This document shows, in pieces, positions 1 through 8,132 of a stretch of 22,094 nucleotides of DNA. This DNA comes from CAVRZY01 sp963725415. Its GTDB lineage: Bacteria; Acidobacteriota; Terriglobia; Bryobacterales; Bryobacteraceae. The stretch's first letter is position 1. Each line of letters opens with the position of its first letter. The stretch is from assembly GCA_963725415.1 (NCBI GenBank), contig CAVRZY010000177.1, forward strand, positions 1 to 22,094. The letters run 5' to 3'. Made by a program: the position numbers and the translations under genes. A model generated the notes under the pieces. It had not been told where the DNA came from. It searched no databases and was given only the letters and a program-made list of their open reading frames with translations.

Positions 1-9
1 GGACAGGCT

Positions 10-56
10 CCAATTGCGCAGTGGGCAATTGGCTGCCTGTACCCGTTTTGCCCCCA
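10..56 (+). repeat. Hairpin repeat, copy A (8-bp stem, 7-nt loop)
   Basis: CCAATTGC (10-17) and GCAATTGG (25-32) form a perfect stem round a 7-nt loop, followed by a CTGCCTGTACCCG tail. The same layout recurs at 3624-3668 and inside the element at 13685-13911 with different stem bases that still pair. No T-run follows, so a plain intrinsic terminator is less likely than a REP-like repeat. Confidence 0.6.
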
Positions 57-98
57 GCCGGATACTCCAAAGCACTAATCAGACTATGCAGTCGTTGC

Positions 99-125
99 AG
101 TGGCGCAGGCCCCCGGCCTGCGCAG
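99..125. repeat. 27-bp GC-rich palindrome, copy 1
   Basis: A 27-bp sequence built on GCGCAGGCC-CCC-GGCCTGCGC. It is identical to 4560-4586, and 3590-3616 is a variant with compensating changes on both arms. It lies in the leader of the TonB-receptor-like gene. Function unknown; REP-like. Confidence 0.7.
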
Positions 126-243
126 CCGCTCACCAGAGTCAGGCGGGCATTTTTTCACCCCTTCTGAGGCCTTACCCTTGGCACTCCCATCCATTCCCCC
201 TTCCTGTCCCACTGGTGTATCATCATACCCAGGAGTCCGAAAC

Positions 244-258
244 GGAGGTAAGGAGGAA
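244..258 (+). promoter_or_regulatory. Ribosome binding site deciding the start at 262
   Basis: GGAGGTAAGGAGGAA holds two Shine-Dalgarno-like stretches just upstream of ATG 262. This, with the signal peptide starting at that Met, rejects the in-frame upstream start at 100. Confidence 0.8.
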
Positions 259-261
259 CTC

Positions 262-3200
262 ATGCAAAATCGCTTCAAACGGCTCATATCCGCATGTTTA
301 CTCGGCTTCGCCGCATTCATCGCCCCCGGCCATGCTCTGGCCCAGACGGCCCAAATTACCGGCCGCGTGACCGATGCCACCGGTGCCGTCGTACCCGCCA
401 CATCCATCACCGTCACCAACGTCGCAACAGCCATCGACCGCAAAGTCTCCACAAACGAGGACGGCTATTACACGGTTCCCTTGCTGCTGCCGGGCGAATA
501 CCGTGTCACGGTGGAGCGACAGGGGTTCAAGCCCATCGTCCGTTCCGGTGTCGTGCTCAGAGTGGACCAGCGCGCGGAACTCGATTTCACCCTCGAGGTC
601 GGCGCGCTGGCCGAGCGCATCGAAGTGCAGGCCGCCACGGTCCAGTTGAACACGGTCGAGGCTAGCCGGGGCCAGGTGATCGAAAACCAGCGCATCGTCG
701 ATCTGCCGCTCAACAGCCGCACCTACGACGACCTAGCGCTGCTTTCCGCCGGTACCGTGCAACCCCTTAGCGGTTCCCGTTTCGGCGGCTTCAGTTCCGG
801 CGGCGTGCGCAATACCCAGAACAATTTCATCTTGGATGGCCTGGACAATAACCCCGTCGAACTGGCCGGCGCCCAGCGCCGCTCCGAGATGGTGCAGCCC
901 TCCATCGACGCCATTCAGGAATTCAAAGTCCAGACCAATGCCTACGCCGCGGAATACGGGCGCGCCATGGGTAGCGTGGTCAACGTAACCACCAAGTCCG
1001 GCAGCAACGACCTGCACGGCAGCCTGTTCGAGTTCCTCCGCAACGAGAAAGTGGACGCCAAGAACTTCTTCGACCTGCCCGGGCCCAAGCCCCCCTTCAA
1101 GCGCAACCAGTATGGTTTCGCCTTGGGGGGCCCGGTCTACATTCCCAAAGTATATAACGGCAAGAACAAGATGTTCTTCTTCGGCGATTACGAAGGAACC
1201 AAAGTCCGCGTCACCAGTACGAACACTACCACCATTCCCACCCTCAGGATGCGGACCGGCGATTTCAGCGAGTTGCTCACCCTGCGCAAACCCGCCGTCA
1301 CTATCACCGACCCAAGGAATAACAACAACCCCTTCCCCGGCAACAGCATCCCCGCAGATCGCATCGACCCGGTTGCACAGACGCTGATTAATCTTTATCC
1401 CACCCCGCAGAATTCCAACCTCGCATCCAACTTCGTCTATCCGGCGCCGGCCAACCAAGACTGGAGCAGGTTCGATATCCGCAGCGATGTGAATCTCGGG
1501 ACCAAAGACAATGTGTTCTGGCGCTTCAGCAAGCAGGACCAGGCCGTCCCGGCAGCGCTCACTCTGCCCCCGCCGGCCTACGGCGGCGGCGCTCTCGACC
1601 AGTCCACTCAGGGCATCAACACCGGCGGCACCTGGAATCACATCTGGACGCCTAACTTGATTATGTCGGTCCGCGGCGGATGGAACTACGGGTTCTTCGC
1701 CAGGGACAACCCCGCGCAGACTAACGGCGAGCTGTTGAACCGCAAGTACGGCATCAAAGGCGGCAACGACACCATCCCGGGCGGATTCTCGCAGATGGGC
1801 ATCACCGGGTACACCGCCCTCGGGATCGGCGCCAATAATCCCGTGGCGCGCGATTCCCAGAACCGGCAGCTTGCCGGCGATATCACCTTCACGCACGGCT
1901 CCCACACCCTGAAATTTGGCGGCAACATGCTGCGCTCGCAGAACAACATATTCAACATCCGCAACGAAGTCATAGGACCATTCCAGTTTAATGGGCAATA
2001 TACCAAAGACGGGATGGCGGATTTTCTGCTGGGCTGGCCCAACCAGGTCACCTGGATGAGCAGGCTCCAGGTAAACCTGCGGAGTTGGAACATCGGCGCT
2101 TTCGCCCAGGACGACTGGAAAATCACCCCCAACTTGACCCTGAACTTAGGCGTGCGCCACGAGATCGTGCTGCCGTTCGTAGAGAAGCGCGATAAAATGG
2201 GCGTCTTCGACACCTGGACCGACCCCAACAATCCGCGCCTCATCCATGCCGGCTCCGAAGGCTCGGACCGCTACAATCGGGCCATGATTGCCACCGATAA
2301 GAACAACTTCATGCCCCGGGTCGGCTTCGCCTATAAACTCGGCTCCAAGACCGTGATCCGTTCAGGCTATGGAATCTTTTATGCCTACCTGGAGCCCTAT
2401 GGCGACGCCGAGTGGCTCATCGGCAATCCTCCCGACGCCTTTGGCGTAACCATCTCCTCCAGCCCCACAGTTCCGGCGCTGTACCTGGCGCAAGGCCCGC
2501 TGCCGGGCGCTCTGACCCTGGCCAGAGCCACGGGGGTTACCTTAAGTTCCATTGAGCGACAGGCAAACTCCTCCTATGGCCAGCAGTGGAACTTCAATAT
2601 CCAGCGCGAGTTCGGCCGCGATTGGATGGCCGAGCTTGGCTACTCCGGGAGCAAGGGAACCCACGTGGAGAGCAGGTACGATGAAAACTTCTCGCCTCCT
2701 GGGCCGGGTACTCAGGATGAGAAGCGGCGCTATAAGTCAGCCGTCATCCCAGGCGCCGGAATCGCGACTGCCATAGGAGCTACATACGGCTACCACTTCA
2801 ATGGCAACTCCATCTACCACGCCTTGGTCGCCAGGCTCGAGAAGCGCTTTTCCAGCGGCTTCACCCTCCTGGCCTCCTACGCTTTTTCAAAGGCCATCGG
2901 TGATGTCTGCGGTAACGCCGCCGCGGGCGACACTTCCAACTGCGGCTTCCAGGACCTCCGCAACCTGCGCGCCGACCGCTCCGTCGACAACATCGACGTT
3001 CCGCAGCGCTTGGTGCTCAGCGGTGTTTACGAGCTCCCCTTTGGCAGAGGCCGCTACTTCGCATCCAACCTGCCGGGCCTGGCCAACGCTTTGTTTGGCG
3101 GCTGGTCGATTGGCAGCATCGTCACCCAGGCCAGCGGTAGGCCTTATAACGTGGTCAACAATGGCAACCCGGCCACCACCGGCACCTTTAACGTCGTGAG

Positions 3201-3537
3201 CCGCCCCAATGTAGTAAGCGACCCCTATGCCATCGCCCGGACCGTTAATCAGGACTTCGACATGGCAGCTTTCGTGCGCACCGCTCAGTACGCCTTCGGC
3301 GACGCCGGACGCAATATCCTCCGCCAGCGTAGCTCCTTCAACTGGGATTTCTCGGCCCACAAGGAGTTCCGCCTGCAAGAGCGCCTTAGACTCCAGTTTC
3401 GCTTCGAGGCCTTTTCCTTTACCAACACGCCCCGATTCGGACAGGCCGGCAACACCATGGGCACCGCTACATTCGGCAGAATCACCAGCGCCGACGTGCC
3501 CCGCAACCTCCAGTTCGCCATGAAACTGCTCTGGTAA
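262..3537 (+). CDS. TonB-dependent receptor-like outer-membrane protein with carboxypeptidase regulatory domain
   Basis: Predicted 1091-aa outer-membrane beta-barrel protein, probably for uptake or binding of large organic substrates; the substrate cannot be told. Seen: a signal peptide (MQNRFKRLISACLLGF..., cleavage near ALA-Q, residue about 28); a carboxypeptidase-regulatory/CNA-B-like fold at about 30-115 (ITGRVTDATGAVVP, DGYYTVPLLLPGEYRV); a plug region with the motifs LPLNSRTYDDL, NNFILDGLDNN and AAEYGRAMGSVVNVTTKSG; then a long barrel ending in an aromatic residue (FAMKLLW), as expected for outer-membrane assembly. ATG 262 is chosen for its Shine-Dalgarno and signal peptide. The gene is complete, with no neighbouring partner and no visible TonB or SusD gene. 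The family is greatly expanded in Solibacter-type Acidobacteria (Oar-like). It lies outside the cassette array and is flanked on both sides by palindromic repeats. Confidence 0.9.
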   Translation: MQNRFKRLISACLLGFAAFIAPGHALAQTAQITGRVTDATGAVVPATSITVTNVATAIDRKVSTNEDGYYTVPLLLPGEYRVTVERQGFKPIVRSGVVLRVDQRAELDFTLEVGALAERIEVQAATVQLNTVEASRGQVIENQRIVDLPLNSRTYDDLALLSAGTVQPLSGSRFGGFSSGGVRNTQNNFILDGLDNNPVELAGAQRRSEMVQPSIDAIQEFKVQTNAYAAEYGRAMGSVVNVTTKSGSNDLHGSLFEFLRNEKVDAKNFFDLPGPKPPFKRNQYGFALGGPVYIPKVYNGKNKMFFFGDYEGTKVRVTSTNTTTIPTLRMRTGDFSELLTLRKPAVTITDPRNNNNPFPGNSIPADRIDPVAQTLINLYPTPQNSNLASNFVYPAPANQDWSRFDIRSDVNLGTKDNVFWRFSKQDQAVPAALTLPPPAYGGGALDQSTQGINTGGTWNHIWTPNLIMSVRGGWNYGFFARDNPAQTNGELLNRKYGIKGGNDTIPGGFSQMGITGYTALGIGANNPVARDSQNRQLAGDITFTHGSHTLKFGGNMLRSQNNIFNIRNEVIGPFQFNGQYTKDGMADFLLGWPNQVTWMSRLQVNLRSWNIGAFAQDDWKITPNLTLNLGVRHEIVLPFVEKRDKMGVFDTWTDPNNPRLIHAGSEGSDRYNRAMIATDKNNFMPRVGFAYKLGSKTVIRSGYGIFYAYLEPYGDAEWLIGNPPDAFGVTISSSPTVPALYLAQGPLPGALTLARATGVTLSSIERQANSSYGQQWNFNIQREFGRDWMAELGYSGSKGTHVESRYDENFSPPGPGTQDEKRRYKSAVIPGAGIATAIGATYGYHFNGNSIYHALVARLEKRFSSGFTLLASYAFSKAIGDVCGNAAAGDTSNCGFQDLRNLRADRSVDNIDVPQRLVLSGVYELPFGRGRYFASNLPGLANALFGGWSIGSIVTQASGRPYNVVNNGNPATTGTFNVVSRPNVVSDPYAIARTVNQDFDMAAFVRTAQYAFGDAGRNILRQRSSFNWDFSAHKEFRLQERLRLQFRFEAFSFTNTPRFGQAGNTMGTATFGRITSADVPRNLQFAMKLLW

Positions 3538-3589
3538 CGGGATCATTGGCGAGCCTCAGTAAGAATCACTCATAGCCGCCCTGTCAGCC

Positions 3590-3616
3590 AGTGGGGCAGG
3601 TCCCCGACCTGCCCAG
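3590..3616. repeat. 27-bp palindrome, compensated variant
   Basis: Same layout as 99-125 and 4560-4586. A C-to-G and a C-to-T change on the left arm are matched by G-to-C and G-to-A on the right arm, so the hairpin is preserved. Lies 53 bp after the stop of the TonB-receptor-like gene. Confidence 0.65.
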
Positions 3617-3623
3617 TAGGAAT

Positions 3624-3680
3624 CATTTGCTGCCCTCGCAAATGGCTGTCTGTACCCGGTTTTTGCTGCGTTCCACGCCC
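3624..3680 (+). repeat. Hairpin repeat, copy B (degraded MITE relic)
   Basis: CATTTGC (3624-3630) and GCAAATG (3638-3644) pair round a 7-nt loop, followed by GCTGTCTGTACCCG and TTTTGCTGCGTTCC. The last string also occurs near the right end of the 13685-13911 element, so this looks like a shortened copy of that family. Confidence 0.6.
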
Positions 3681-3744
3681 ACTCTATCGTGGGTTCGGAA
3701 GACAAAGCCTTCGTCGGCTTCACCGCCGGAACGGGCCGCGGCTA

Positions 3745-4020
3745 TCAGAATTCGGCAGTGTCTTCCTCCGCGGTTCCCAGGCACGCCAGCCGCGCCCGCA
3801 CCGCCTCCACCACCTTTCGCCCCGATGGCAGCACTCCCAGGACGGCTAACGCGCCGCCTTCGACCGCACTCTCTCCGTCCACAAGTACCTTGAACTCACC
3901 GTAGCGGCCTCGAACCATCTCGACATCAACCCCTAGCTCGCGACGCACCCGCGCCGCCACACGGACGGCGTACAATCCTGAGATTCAATACCCGCAATAG
4001 CGAATCGAGATCCGGCTCAC
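3745..4020 (-). CDS. SelW/Rdx-family protein with in-frame UGA (probable selenocysteine)
   Basis: Predicted 91-aa thioredoxin-fold redox protein of the SelW/SelT/SelH (Rdx) family. Reading from GTG 4020 gives MSRISIRYCGY-[UGA]-ISGLYAVRV, so the UGA falls exactly on the fourth position of the family's CxxC/CxxU redox motif (C9, U12). Downstream the family pattern continues: RRELGVDVEMVRG, GEFKVLVDGESA, LPSGRKVVEAVRARL. AGGAG (4033-4029) lies 8 nt before GTG, and the start is 20 nt from the attC core, as is typical of cassette genes. The second TGA, at 3747-3745, is the natural stop. A short hairpin follows the UGA (separate entry). Alternatives: a pseudogene with Cys changed to stop, or a shorter product from TTG 3975 lacking the redox motif. 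Selenocysteine insertion is an inference and needs selA, selB, selC and selD elsewhere in the genome. No downstream attC was found. Confidence 0.72.
3955..3970 (-). promoter_or_regulatory. Candidate bacterial SECIS hairpin after the UGA
   Basis: CGCC (3970-3967) pairs with GGCG (3958-3955), starting 15 nt after the UGA at 3987-3985, with an 8-nt apical loop that begins G-U. Distance and loop start fit bacterial SECIS elements, but the stem is short, so this is only suggestive. Confidence 0.35.
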
Positions 4021-4039
4021 ACTCGCCTCTCCTGGGGCG

Positions 4040-4139
4040 GCCTAACGACTCAGGCGTTCAGCCGCGAGCCGCGCGAGGTGCCGCCGGCCTCTTACGCATC
4101 CCTCGTTCGCGGCTCCCCGCTTGCTGCGCCTTGTTAGGC
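4040..4139 (-). other. attC site, 100 bp, between the hicB-like and selW cassettes
   Basis: GCCTAAC (4040-4046) and GTTAGGC (4133-4139) are perfect complements. Inside, AGGCG/CGCCT and GAGCCGCG/CGCGGCTC pair, giving the stepped, imperfect stem typical of attC. Best-preserved classical site in the array. Confidence 0.85.
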
Positions 4140-4390
4140 TGCCGTTGCTGCCTGGGTAACTCATCGCCGGGCACGGGAGCCGTATCGGGCACACGAGCCA
4201 GCACGCGATCGAACGGCCGCACGTCAGCGTGACGCCCACGCGCCTCCAGATAATCGACGGTCAGCAGTGCGGCAGCCTTCTCCGCCACCGCCGTGGCGAT
4301 GAACTGGTTGATCGAGATAGCGTCTCGCTCGGCGAGCTCGCGGATCTTCTGATGCAGCGACTCCGGGAGCCGCAGGCTCAGGCTACTCAT
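4058..4390 (-). CDS. HicB-family/ribbon-helix-helix antitoxin, C-terminus running into attC
   Basis: 110 aa. The N-terminal 50 residues (MSSLSLRLPESLHQKIREL, ISINQFIATAVAEK) are a ribbon-helix-helix DNA-binding domain of the kind annotated as 'toxin-antitoxin system HicB family antitoxin', the usual partner of PIN-family toxins of the TIGR00305 type. AGGAGG lies just upstream of ATG 4390. The start overlaps the toxin stop (ATGA, 4390-4387), so the two were translationally coupled. The reading frame passes through the R'' box (CCTAAC read as Pro-Asn) and ends inside the attC, so the last 27 or so residues are encoded by the recombination site. The toxin is truncated, leaving this an orphan antitoxin. 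Confidence 0.75.
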   Translation of the reverse strand: MSSLSLRLPESLHQKIRELAERDAISINQFIATAVAEKAAALLTVDYLEARGRHADVRPFDRVLARVPDTAPVPGDELPRQQRQPNKAQQAGSRERGMRKRPAAPRAARG

Positions 4391-4560
4391 AGGTCCTCCT
4401 CGACCAATGCCAAGAACTCACTCGGTGTGAGCACCCGGACTCGGAAGGGTCTAGCCCCGCCGAAATCGCGAACGTTATGCGTAACGATGGCTTGACACCC
4501 GGCGGCGACAGCCAGCTCCAAAATGAACTCATCACGCGGATCGGCGAGTGCCGGCCGCCA
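4387..4560 (-). pseudogene. PIN-domain toxin, C-terminal fragment
   Basis: The last 57 codons of a PIN-family ribonuclease toxin (TIGR00305-like): WRPALADPRDEFILELAVAA, then AIVTHNVRDFGG and VLTPSEFLALVEEDL. The acidic DPRDE and the THNVRDF motif are the second half of the PIN active site. Upstream, homology stops exactly where the 27-bp palindrome (4560-4586) begins, so the N-terminal half and the start codon are missing. The stop overlaps the antitoxin start. A shortened PIN domain lacking its first catalytic Asp should be inactive. Confidence 0.72.
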
Positions 4561-4586
4561 GTGGCGCAGGCCCCCGGCCTGCGCAG
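4560..4586. repeat. 27-bp GC-rich palindrome, copy 2
   Basis: Identical over 27 bp to 99-125 although the surrounding DNA is unrelated. It marks the breakpoint of the PIN toxin gene, which suggests it moved in or served as a deletion junction. Confidence 0.7.
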
Positions 4587-4655
4587 GCGGCGAAGCCGCC
4601 CGCCTCCGCTTCTGCCGCCGTGCTGGACTTCGGTCTGCACACCCTTCAACTTCCC

Positions 4656-4970
4656 TCAGTCAGCCCGCCTCTCTTCGCGATCCAAGCTCTCGTGAATCGG
4701 CATCTTCAGATACGTCTGATACCGCAGTCCCCGCTTGGCAGCCAGTTTTCGCGCTGGCTCCAAATCGCCCTCGGGAAGCCGGATCGTGATTGTAGGCGAC
4801 GCACCACCCGTTGTGCGCTCACGCGCCATCTGCGCGGCCCGGCCCCGGCCCAGTTCCCCAGCCGCCGCGGCCTGCTCGAACTTCTCTGCGATCAGATCCT
4901 GGTGGCTGTCCCACCATTCCGCCTCCTCGGCCTCCGACGAAAAGCGGGGAACCACGAATTTCTCGGGCAT
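4656..4970 (-). CDS. CopG-family antitoxin
   Basis: 104 aa from ATG 4970, preceded by GGAGGG. The N-terminus MPEKFVVPRFSSEAEEAEWW and the C-terminal block TITIRLPEGDLEPARKLAAK followed by GLRYQTYLKMPIHESL are characteristic of CopG antitoxins (PF12441), which normally pair with a BrnT- or RelE-like toxin and repress their own promoter. No toxin gene lies upstream or downstream in the same cassette, so it appears solitary. It shares its cassette with the truncated PIN/HicB-like pair, and no attC survives between them. An in-frame start at 5168 exists but has neither family similarity nor a Shine-Dalgarno. Confidence 0.78.
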   Translation of the reverse strand: MPEKFVVPRFSSEAEEAEWWDSHQDLIAEKFEQAAAAGELGRGRAAQMARERTTGGASPTITIRLPEGDLEPARKLAAKRGLRYQTYLKMPIHESLDREERRAD

Positions 4971-5364
4971 CGCTCTACCCTCCCTTCTCCTCAAAATACA
5001 CCGCCAGCGACCGCCTCCCACCCCTCGGCCCCGATCACGGCACTTCCCCAACCCACCGTGTCCGCTCCAGCCCGGGGCCGCTGCCCGCATTGCCGCATCG
5101 GGCAGTTGGTCGTCATCGGAGTGCTGCTTCCTCAAAGAAAGTTCCCCCCATGACCACGCTCTTGCCACCCAGCCTGTCCCGCTATCTTCAGTCCCGCACG
5201 CCGTGCCGCCTGCGCCTCAGCGCCGTGGTGTGTCTGTGGACCATCCCGGAGCACCTCAGCCACCCCTTTCCAGCTCACTCCCCAGCCTGCCGGCGCCGCT
5301 CCAGCCTCTGCCTCCCGGTGGGGCGGTGGCCAAAACCCAGGCCCCTGTTGGACAAACCAGCAAC
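4971..5364. other. Gene-less cassette segment upstream of the CopG gene
   Basis: About 390 bp between the CopG start and the repeated cassette head. Open frames exist on both strands but are proline/serine/arginine-rich shadows of high G+C with no recognisable product. No promoter could be defined. Confidence 0.4.
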
Positions 5365-5462
5365 AAAAGCCCGTTGAAAACCCAAACCCTCGGACGGCGG
5401 ATTCAGTTCAACCCCGATTCTGTCGCGGCTTACGCGCGACAGGAATCCTTAATTTGTTGCCT
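5365..5462 (-). repeat. attC plus conserved cassette head, copy 1 (interrupted by ISL3)
   Basis: The attC begins GTTCAAC (5406-5412), has a CTGTCGCG/CGCGACAG stem, and ends TTTGTT (5453-5458). The last R' bases are now at 9399-9402 beyond the ISL3 transposon: rejoining 5458 to 9399 restores GTTAGGC. About 40 bp on the left side (GTTGAAAACCCAAACCC...) is shared with 12579-12672 and 13961-14043. On the minus strand this is the 5' end of the following cassette. Confidence 0.8.
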
Positions 5463-5631
5463 CGTCGGAGAAATCTGTGGGTAGTCATGGCTGCGGACGG
5501 CAGAGAATATCGTCCGCGCGGGTCGTGAATCCAGTCCGGCTGTGTGCTCCGCGTTTGTCTTTTCCTAGCCAGTTGTTTGCATCAGCCACCCATCTTCCGA
5601 ATGGGCGACATTCGACCTCTGCGGGTAGAGC

Positions 5632-7791
5632 TTACTTCACCGCAACCGTGGCCCCGATGGTGCTAGCACCACCTACCTGGCCCGTCATCGGATTAACGGA
5701 CTGCGGCCGCAGATCTTCCACCGTTCCCGCGGTCGATGGCAGCACTAGGTTGATCTGCACGACTCCACACAGTTGGCCCGGCGCGCTGCCGGCGTAGACG
5801 GCCTGGATACCCCCGCTGAGAGCGAACACCCATCCCGCCCCGAGATTCACGGCTTCGGGCGGGTTCAGCCCGCCGGTCGCGCACGGACGATCGAGTGGCG
5901 GGAAACCGGTGCCCCATATAGACACGATGGAATTCCGCGCCGCGGGATTGGAGGCTCCGTTCACCGTGCCATCCTGGTTCACCGCAACCGCCTGCGAAGA
6001 GACGCCAGGATGCAGGCGGAAGATACCCGGTCTGCCGGCATTCGCCCGCACGCTCATCGAGCCGACAGTGACTTCGTTGTAGACGAGGCTGATGTTGGTG
6101 ACGGTTTTGCCGCTTAGTTCAAATGGCGCCTGCGCGTTGACCTGTCGTGACTGGGCATAGATCACGGGCGCGGGTCCGCCGTCGAAGAGTACTCGCACAC
6201 CGGCCAGTTCTCGCGGCGCCATCCCCTGCGCGTCCGGTTGATAGACGGCACTGGTATCGGGCCCGATACCGAAACCCGTCAGCGAGATCAATTCTCCCGG
6301 CGCGACACCCTGGTCGTCGCCGTAAAAGGTAGCCGCGTTCAACACCGTTGGCGAGAGACAGGCCGGTGCTGTCCACCCCGCATCGCCAAATCGGATCTGC
6401 GACAGCACGCTCTCGGGAGAGGAGAAGGAACCCCAGGCGAGCCGGATTGTCCCATCGGCCGCCACCGAAAGGCCAGAGACGAAGTCGGCGTTGCTCCCAA
6501 CATACGTTGCCTCCCGCAGCGCGCCGCGCGGATCCAGATGGGCCACGAAGACGCTTAACGGCCCCTGGAAACAGGCCTGCGGCGCGTTTGCCGTTACCGG
6601 AAATCCGGCGCCCGTATTGGTGGCCACGTAGGTGTCGCCCGCAGGCGTCACGTCCAGCGCGACGGTGCCTGGCAAATAATTCGCGGTCATCACGTAACTG
6701 GAATAGCCGAGGGTGCGGAAGTCCGCGCTGAGTCTGGCGACGAATCCGGACGGCGCGCCGTCGCTCCAGAGGGGCACGACCGCAGTGGGCTGAAAGGCGC
6801 CGGGCGTTGTGGGAAAGTCCGGCGAGGTGGTAGGCCCGGCGACATAGATGTTGCCGGCAGCATCGGTTCGCAGCGCCTCCGCGACATCGTTGCCGCTCCC
6901 ACCCAGCAAGGTGGAGAGGACGGCTTTGCCTGTGGAATCGAACCGGGCGAGGAACACGTTTTGCGCGCCGGCCAGGCGCGTTTGCACCACCCCCGGGGAC
7001 ACCGGAAAATCCGGCGAGGTGGTCCATCCGGCGGCAACGACACTGCCGGCGCGATCCACCAGCAGAGCCATGACGGCGTCCTGATAGCTGGGGTCCGGAT
7101 TGCTTCCGGCCAATTCGCTATAAGAGTTATAGAGGATGGTTCCACCGTCAGGGCTCAATTTCAAAACGTAGGCGTGGCCGGCGGCGCTCTTTCCAGCGAT
7201 GTACGCCGCGCCTTCCGCGTCCACCGCAATGGCATTCGCAGTCACGGCCGAATCGGGAAGGTAAGTTGAATAGAGAAAGCGGCTGCCATCGGCGCTGAGC
7301 TTGGCTGCGAACAGTCCGCCCGTGATGCTGGCCGGGATGGCGGCGTTGGGTGTGGTGGGGAAAGAGTTGACCAAGCGCGGGCCACCCGAAAAGCCGGCGA
7401 TGAAGACGTTGCCTGCCGCGTCGACCGTCAGCGCCGTCGCCCCGTCGGCGTTGGGACCACCCAGCAGGGTGCCGAAGACCGTCTTCCCCGCGGCATCGAC
7501 CTTGCCAACGTACGCATCGGAGCAAGCTCCGGGAACCGACCCAATCGGCGGCGCGATCGTGGAACAAGTGCCTCCGCCGGGCTGCGTCTGCGCCGCCCCG
7601 ACCGTGACCGGTCCAATTCCATCCCTGCCGGTGAAATAGACGTTCCCCCCGGCATCGATCCAGGAGATGAACCCGTTAATCGGAAGCGGCTGGGTCGCGA
7701 TGCTGCCGGCGTTTTGGGCACGCAGAATGAGCGGGCAAAGAGAAAGTGCGAGGATGAACACAAGGGTTCGGCCGGGTCCAATTGTGCCCAT
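5632..7791 (-). CDS. Secreted SBBP beta-propeller protein with TIGR03437 C-terminal domain
   Basis: 719 aa, probably secreted or surface-exposed. Seen: a signal peptide (MGTIGPGRTLVFILALSLCP, cleavage near LRAQ-N); then at about 25-480 a run of beta-propeller-repeat (SBBP, PF06739) units with the recurring pattern 'DAAGNVFIAG..SPDFPVTPG', for example VDAAGNVFIAGFSGG, TDAAGNIYVAGPTTSPDFP and VTPAGDTYVATN; then from about 490 the TIGR03437 'Solibacter uncharacterised C-terminal' domain (LSPTVLNAATF, GVAPGELISLTGFGIGP, VNAQAPFEL, SIWGTGF, GVVQINLVLP). Ligand and role are unknown. ATG 7791 is chosen because it begins the signal peptide; no clear Shine-Dalgarno is present, and in-frame starts at 7839 or 7923 are possible. 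It lies inside the ISL3 inverted repeats, divergent from the transposase, and so is probably cargo. Confidence 0.87.
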   Translation of the reverse strand: MGTIGPGRTLVFILALSLCPLILRAQNAGSIATQPLPINGFISWIDAGGNVYFTGRDGIGPVTVGAAQTQPGGGTCSTIAPPIGSVPGACSDAYVGKVDAAGKTVFGTLLGGPNADGATALTVDAAGNVFIAGFSGGPRLVNSFPTTPNAAIPASITGGLFAAKLSADGSRFLYSTYLPDSAVTANAIAVDAEGAAYIAGKSAAGHAYVLKLSPDGGTILYNSYSELAGSNPDPSYQDAVMALLVDRAGSVVAAGWTTSPDFPVSPGVVQTRLAGAQNVFLARFDSTGKAVLSTLLGGSGNDVAEALRTDAAGNIYVAGPTTSPDFPTTPGAFQPTAVVPLWSDGAPSGFVARLSADFRTLGYSSYVMTANYLPGTVALDVTPAGDTYVATNTGAGFPVTANAPQACFQGPLSVFVAHLDPRGALREATYVGSNADFVSGLSVAADGTIRLAWGSFSSPESVLSQIRFGDAGWTAPACLSPTVLNAATFYGDDQGVAPGELISLTGFGIGPDTSAVYQPDAQGMAPRELAGVRVLFDGGPAPVIYAQSRQVNAQAPFELSGKTVTNISLVYNEVTVGSMSVRANAGRPGIFRLHPGVSSQAVAVNQDGTVNGASNPAARNSIVSIWGTGFPPLDRPCATGGLNPPEAVNLGAGWVFALSGGIQAVYAGSAPGQLCGVVQINLVLPSTAGTVEDLRPQSVNPMTGQVGGASTIGATVAVK

Positions 7792-8132
7792 AGTGGGGCA
7801 ATTCGATACGCAGAATGCTGTGGCTCGACCGGATTTCATTGAGGTTCCCGATACTGCCATACATTCACGAGCATGCCCACTTCCACCGGCGGCGAGCCGT
7901 TCCGGCTTGGTCCCTGCTGCCACCGATTCGCTTCCAAATGAGTATGGCGTGTGACGGATGTTTCCTACCCGTCGCTGAGCATCGCGGTCAGATGACAGGC
8001 CATTCGGAACCCATTCTGGCCGAGACCGAGCATGATCTGCGCTCGAAGAGCCAAATGTTATTGCGCGTGGGAAGGCGAATTGGGGTTGGCGCAGTTTATG
8101 GTAAAGCTTTCGTCGCCGCTTGCTTCCGTGCC
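7792..8132. other. Divergent intergenic region inside the ISL3 transposon
   Basis: 341 bp between the divergent starts of the SBBP gene and the transposase. It must hold both promoters, but no convincing -35/-10 pair stands out. Frames extend into it from both genes without family similarity. Confidence 0.4.

Noticed and set aside
733..1998. Long minus-strand frame (421 codons) inside the first receptor gene
   Set aside because: Antisense shadow of a high-G+C coding region; no domain, no ribosome binding site, and the plus-strand gene is unmistakable.
4735..5484. Plus-strand frame of 249 codons over the CopG region
   Set aside because: Pro/Ser-rich low-complexity translation typical of a high-G+C shadow; the minus-strand CopG gene explains part of it.
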